Part shown: positions 7,002-8,443 of the stretch, piece after piece | How the letters are laid out: each line of letters opens with the position of its first letter | Numbering within the stretch: position 1 is the stretch's first letter | Assembly (NCBI GenBank): GCA_002862165.1 | Contig: PKCL01000224.1 | Span: 1 to 8,443, forward strand | From: Planctomycetaceae bacterium | GTDB taxonomy: Bacteria; Planctomycetota; Planctomycetia; Pirellulales; UBA1268 | Direction: 5' to 3' | Length of the DNA stretch: 8,443 bases | Position numbers and translations under genes: made by a program | Notes under the pieces: generated by a model | Told to the model about the DNA's origin: nothing | The model's input: the letters and a program-made list of their open reading frames with translations, nothing else | Databases searched by the model: none

Positions 7002-7637
7002 ATGGCAAAAGAAATGGCAATCTTCGGTGGTAGTTTTAATCCAATCCACTTTGGACACCTTATCGTAGCTGAGTGCTGTCTCGAACAGGCCCAACTTGAT
7101 CAAGTGCTATTTATGCCCGCCGCAACCCCACCACACAAACAGGATTCGACTCTGGCTTCACCTGAGGATCGAATTGAGATGCTACAACTCGCTGTGGGAA
7201 GCCACACTAAATTCGAAGTCTCTCCGCAGGAGTGTGACAGAGGTGGAATCAGCTACACGGTCACTACGGTCCATAATCTCATCCACCAATTCCCAAACGA
7301 CAACCTCTCTTTAATACTTGGTCCCGACGCCCTTCTGAGTCTCCCCTCATGGAAAGAACCACAAAAAATTCTTGGGCTCATTAAGATACTCGCTATTGAA
7401 CGACACGGTGTCGATAACATTGAACAGATAACTCAAGAACCTCAACTTCAAGAATTGCTGAGTGAAAAACAGTCGTACCAAATAAAAACAGACCGCATTC
7501 GAGTTCCTGCTATTGGTATTCGTGCGAATGAGTTACGACGGGCAATAGCAAGCGGAAGCAGCATCCGCTTTCGCACCCCGAGGAATGTCGAACGATTGAT
7601 CAGTCGCAAGCGGCTCTACAGCACTGGCACTCATTAG
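7002..7637 (+). CDS. nadD: Nicotinate-nucleotide adenylyltransferase
   Basis: NadD transfers AMP from ATP to nicotinate mononucleotide, giving deamido-NAD, the penultimate step of NAD synthesis. From the ATG at 7002 the product has 211 residues, a normal length. The nucleotidyltransferase signature GGSFNPIHFGH is at 9-19. It is followed by PAATPPHK (39-46), RGGISYTVTT (80-89) and GPDALLSLPSWKE (107-119), which match the family closely. The C-terminal motif, usually ISSTxIR or ISATxIR, reads IRANELR (173-179), so the expected Ser and Thr are replaced by Arg and Asn; the remainder, through RFRTPRNVERLI, is typical. The frame is open further upstream to an ATG at 6885 that would overlap priA, but homology begins at 7002 or at the second ATG, 7014 (MAIFGGSF), so the longer form is unlikely. 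No clear Shine-Dalgarno sequence separates these two starts. The gene converges on the next one, with 31 bases between the stop codons. Confidence 0.94.
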   Translation: MAKEMAIFGGSFNPIHFGHLIVAECCLEQAQLDQVLFMPAATPPHKQDSTLASPEDRIEMLQLAVGSHTKFEVSPQECDRGGISYTVTTVHNLIHQFPNDNLSLILGPDALLSLPSWKEPQKILGLIKILAIERHGVDNIEQITQEPQLQELLSEKQSYQIKTDRIRVPAIGIRANELRRAIASGSSIRFRTPRNVERLISRKRLYSTGTH

Positions 7638-7668
7638 TACAGCACTCGCCTGTGATATCTGCTACATA

Positions 7669-7923
7669 TCAGCGGCCGTGCAGTGTGTGCTTTAGCAACT
7701 TGCTGACTGGCACACTCTTCCACCGTTTGTCGGCAGCCAGAATTTCTGTAAGTTGTTTCAATTGATCCGAAGGGGGGTCAGAAATATTCAAAAGAATATG
7801 TCGATCAGAACCAATACGGACCTCACCACTTGCAGTATCACCCAGTGGCTCCTCTCGCACATCAAAGCCTAATTCACGTGCTAGTTGGATCGCCTCTGCA
7901 AGAAGTCCTAAAGTGTCTACCAT
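7669..7923 (-). CDS. Conserved-looking small hypothetical protein (84 residues)
   Basis: I cannot assign a function. The 84-residue product has no signal peptide and no membrane segment, so it is probably cytoplasmic. It opens with an amphipathic helix (LGLLAEAIQLARELG, 5-19). A likely beta-hairpin follows (FDVREEPLGDTASGEVRIGSDRHILLNIS, about 20-48). A second helix comes next (about 51-65) and then a basic C-terminus (KRWKSVPVSKLLKHTLHGR). The helix, strands, 'DPPSDQLKQL' and helix layout recalls small uncharacterised proteins I associate with planctomycetes, but that is memory rather than a search. It reads as a real gene because it fills the space between nadD and the next gene neatly and has balanced, non-repetitive composition. 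The start at 7923 has only a weak purine stretch (GAGAAA) before it. The 46-base gap to the upstream gene allows co-transcription. Confidence 0.72.
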   Translation of the reverse strand: MVDTLGLLAEAIQLARELGFDVREEPLGDTASGEVRIGSDRHILLNISDPPSDQLKQLTEILAADKRWKSVPVSKLLKHTLHGR

Positions 7924-7969
7924 TTTCTCAATTATGAATTCTTTTTTGAGCCCTGAAAAGCATTGCGTT

Positions 7970-8443
7970 TTATGGCCAACCTGCAGAAAGGCCTAATTCC
8001 TCACGGCGTTTAGACGCGGCTCTACTATATTCAACAAATTTGGCTCTTTGCTCAGGCGTTGTCCTATCAAGAATTCGATTTTTAAACCATTCATTACGAT
8101 CGCCCTGCGACCGACTCGCCCACGAAGAACGACCACTGCCCTGACCTTGCTCTTTTTTCCCTTCGGCTTTCTGGGCATTCCCTTGCTGAGTATCTTCCGA
8201 ACGTTCCTGAACTTCGCGAGCAGCACGAGCTTCCGAAAATGCATTGCTCATTAAGTCTGATCGGCGAATCTGCTGATCTAGCACTTGCTGCCGCTGGGCG
8301 GGTGATGCATCAAAATAATCATTTATTTTCTGACGCATGGATGAATAGAAAACACTTCCTCCACCCTGATACATTTCACGCCGTACGTCATCAGGCAGCC
8401 CTTCCATCTTTTTTCGCACTTTTTCCATCGACTGAACAAACGC
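7970..8443 (-). CDS. Charged low-complexity hypothetical protein, 5' end outside the window
   Basis: The reading frame runs off the right edge without a stop. An internal ATG at 8428 would give 152 residues, but the five codons before it are open too (AFVQS), so the true start is probably beyond the window and an N-terminal membrane anchor or signal cannot be excluded. Numbering from that ATG, a charged helix (1-20) is followed by MRQKINDYFDASPAQRQQVLDQQIRR (31-56). A low-complexity hydrophilic linker rich in Gln, Glu, Gly, Ser and Lys comes next (about 72-110), then FKNRILDRTTPEQRAKFVEYSRAASKRREELG (115-146). The two 'PxQR' helices, at 43-46 and 125-128, look like a pair of related units separated by the linker. 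No enzyme motif is visible. This style of protein is one I link with planctomycetes; its role is unknown. Confidence 0.75.
   Translation of the reverse strand, partial: AFVQSMEKVRKKMEGLPDDVRREMYQGGGSVFYSSMRQKINDYFDASPAQRQQVLDQQIRRSDLMSNAFSEARAAREVQERSEDTQQGNAQKAEGKKEQGQGSGRSSWASRSQGDRNEWFKNRILDRTTPEQRAKFVEYSRAASKRREELGLSAGWP

Noticed and set aside
7653..7671. Hairpin TGATAT/ATATCA between the convergent nadD and the 84-codon gene
   Set aside because: The six-base AT-rich stem with a seven-base loop is not followed by a T run in either direction and overlaps the stop codon of the minus-strand gene, so it is too weak to call a terminator.

Overview
The window carries seven protein-coding genes packed almost end to end, with no RNA genes, mobile elements, CRISPR arrays or long non-coding stretches. 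Base composition is close to even, and codon usage looks uniform by eye, with no sign of recent transfer. The organism is most likely a member of the Planctomycetota. The main reason is the right-edge gene, whose low-complexity, charged protein with 'PxQR' helices resembles proteins I associate with planctomycetes, as does the 84-residue hypothetical protein beside it. The general lack of clear Shine-Dalgarno sequences fits. This assignment is an inference from style, not a database match.

Layout. Positions 9-6922 hold four genes on the minus strand, transcribed in the order priA, a membrane sensor histidine kinase, rnhA, recG. rnhA and recG are only 9 bases apart and almost certainly share a transcript. 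The kinase is separated from priA by about 150 bases and from rnhA by about 110 bases, so it may have its own promoter. At 6923-7001 a short divergent spacer separates priA from nadD, the only plus-strand gene. nadD converges on an 84-codon hypothetical gene (7669-7923, minus), which follows a second minus-strand hypothetical gene (7970 to the window end, truncated at its 5' side).

How the genes fit together. PriA, RecG and RNase HI all act on branched DNA or RNA-DNA hybrids: PriA restarts replication at D-loops, R-loops and stalled forks, RecG remodels forks and unwinds R-loops, and RNase HI removes the RNA of R-loops. Their same-strand grouping suggests a fork-rescue and R-loop-control neighbourhood. 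The kinase in the middle is unrelated by sequence. It has a periplasmic sensor region with a CxxCH c-type heme site, resembling DUF3365/Tll0287-like sensors, and no response regulator lies in the window. NadD is a housekeeping NAD biosynthesis enzyme.

I do not see a clearly new multi-gene system. The items most worth a second look are the orphan heme-type kinase inside the replication-restart cluster, the altered C-terminal substrate motif of NadD, the low-complexity insert in RecG, and the untranslated gap between priA and the kinase, which holds a perfect but orphan ribosome-binding sequence.
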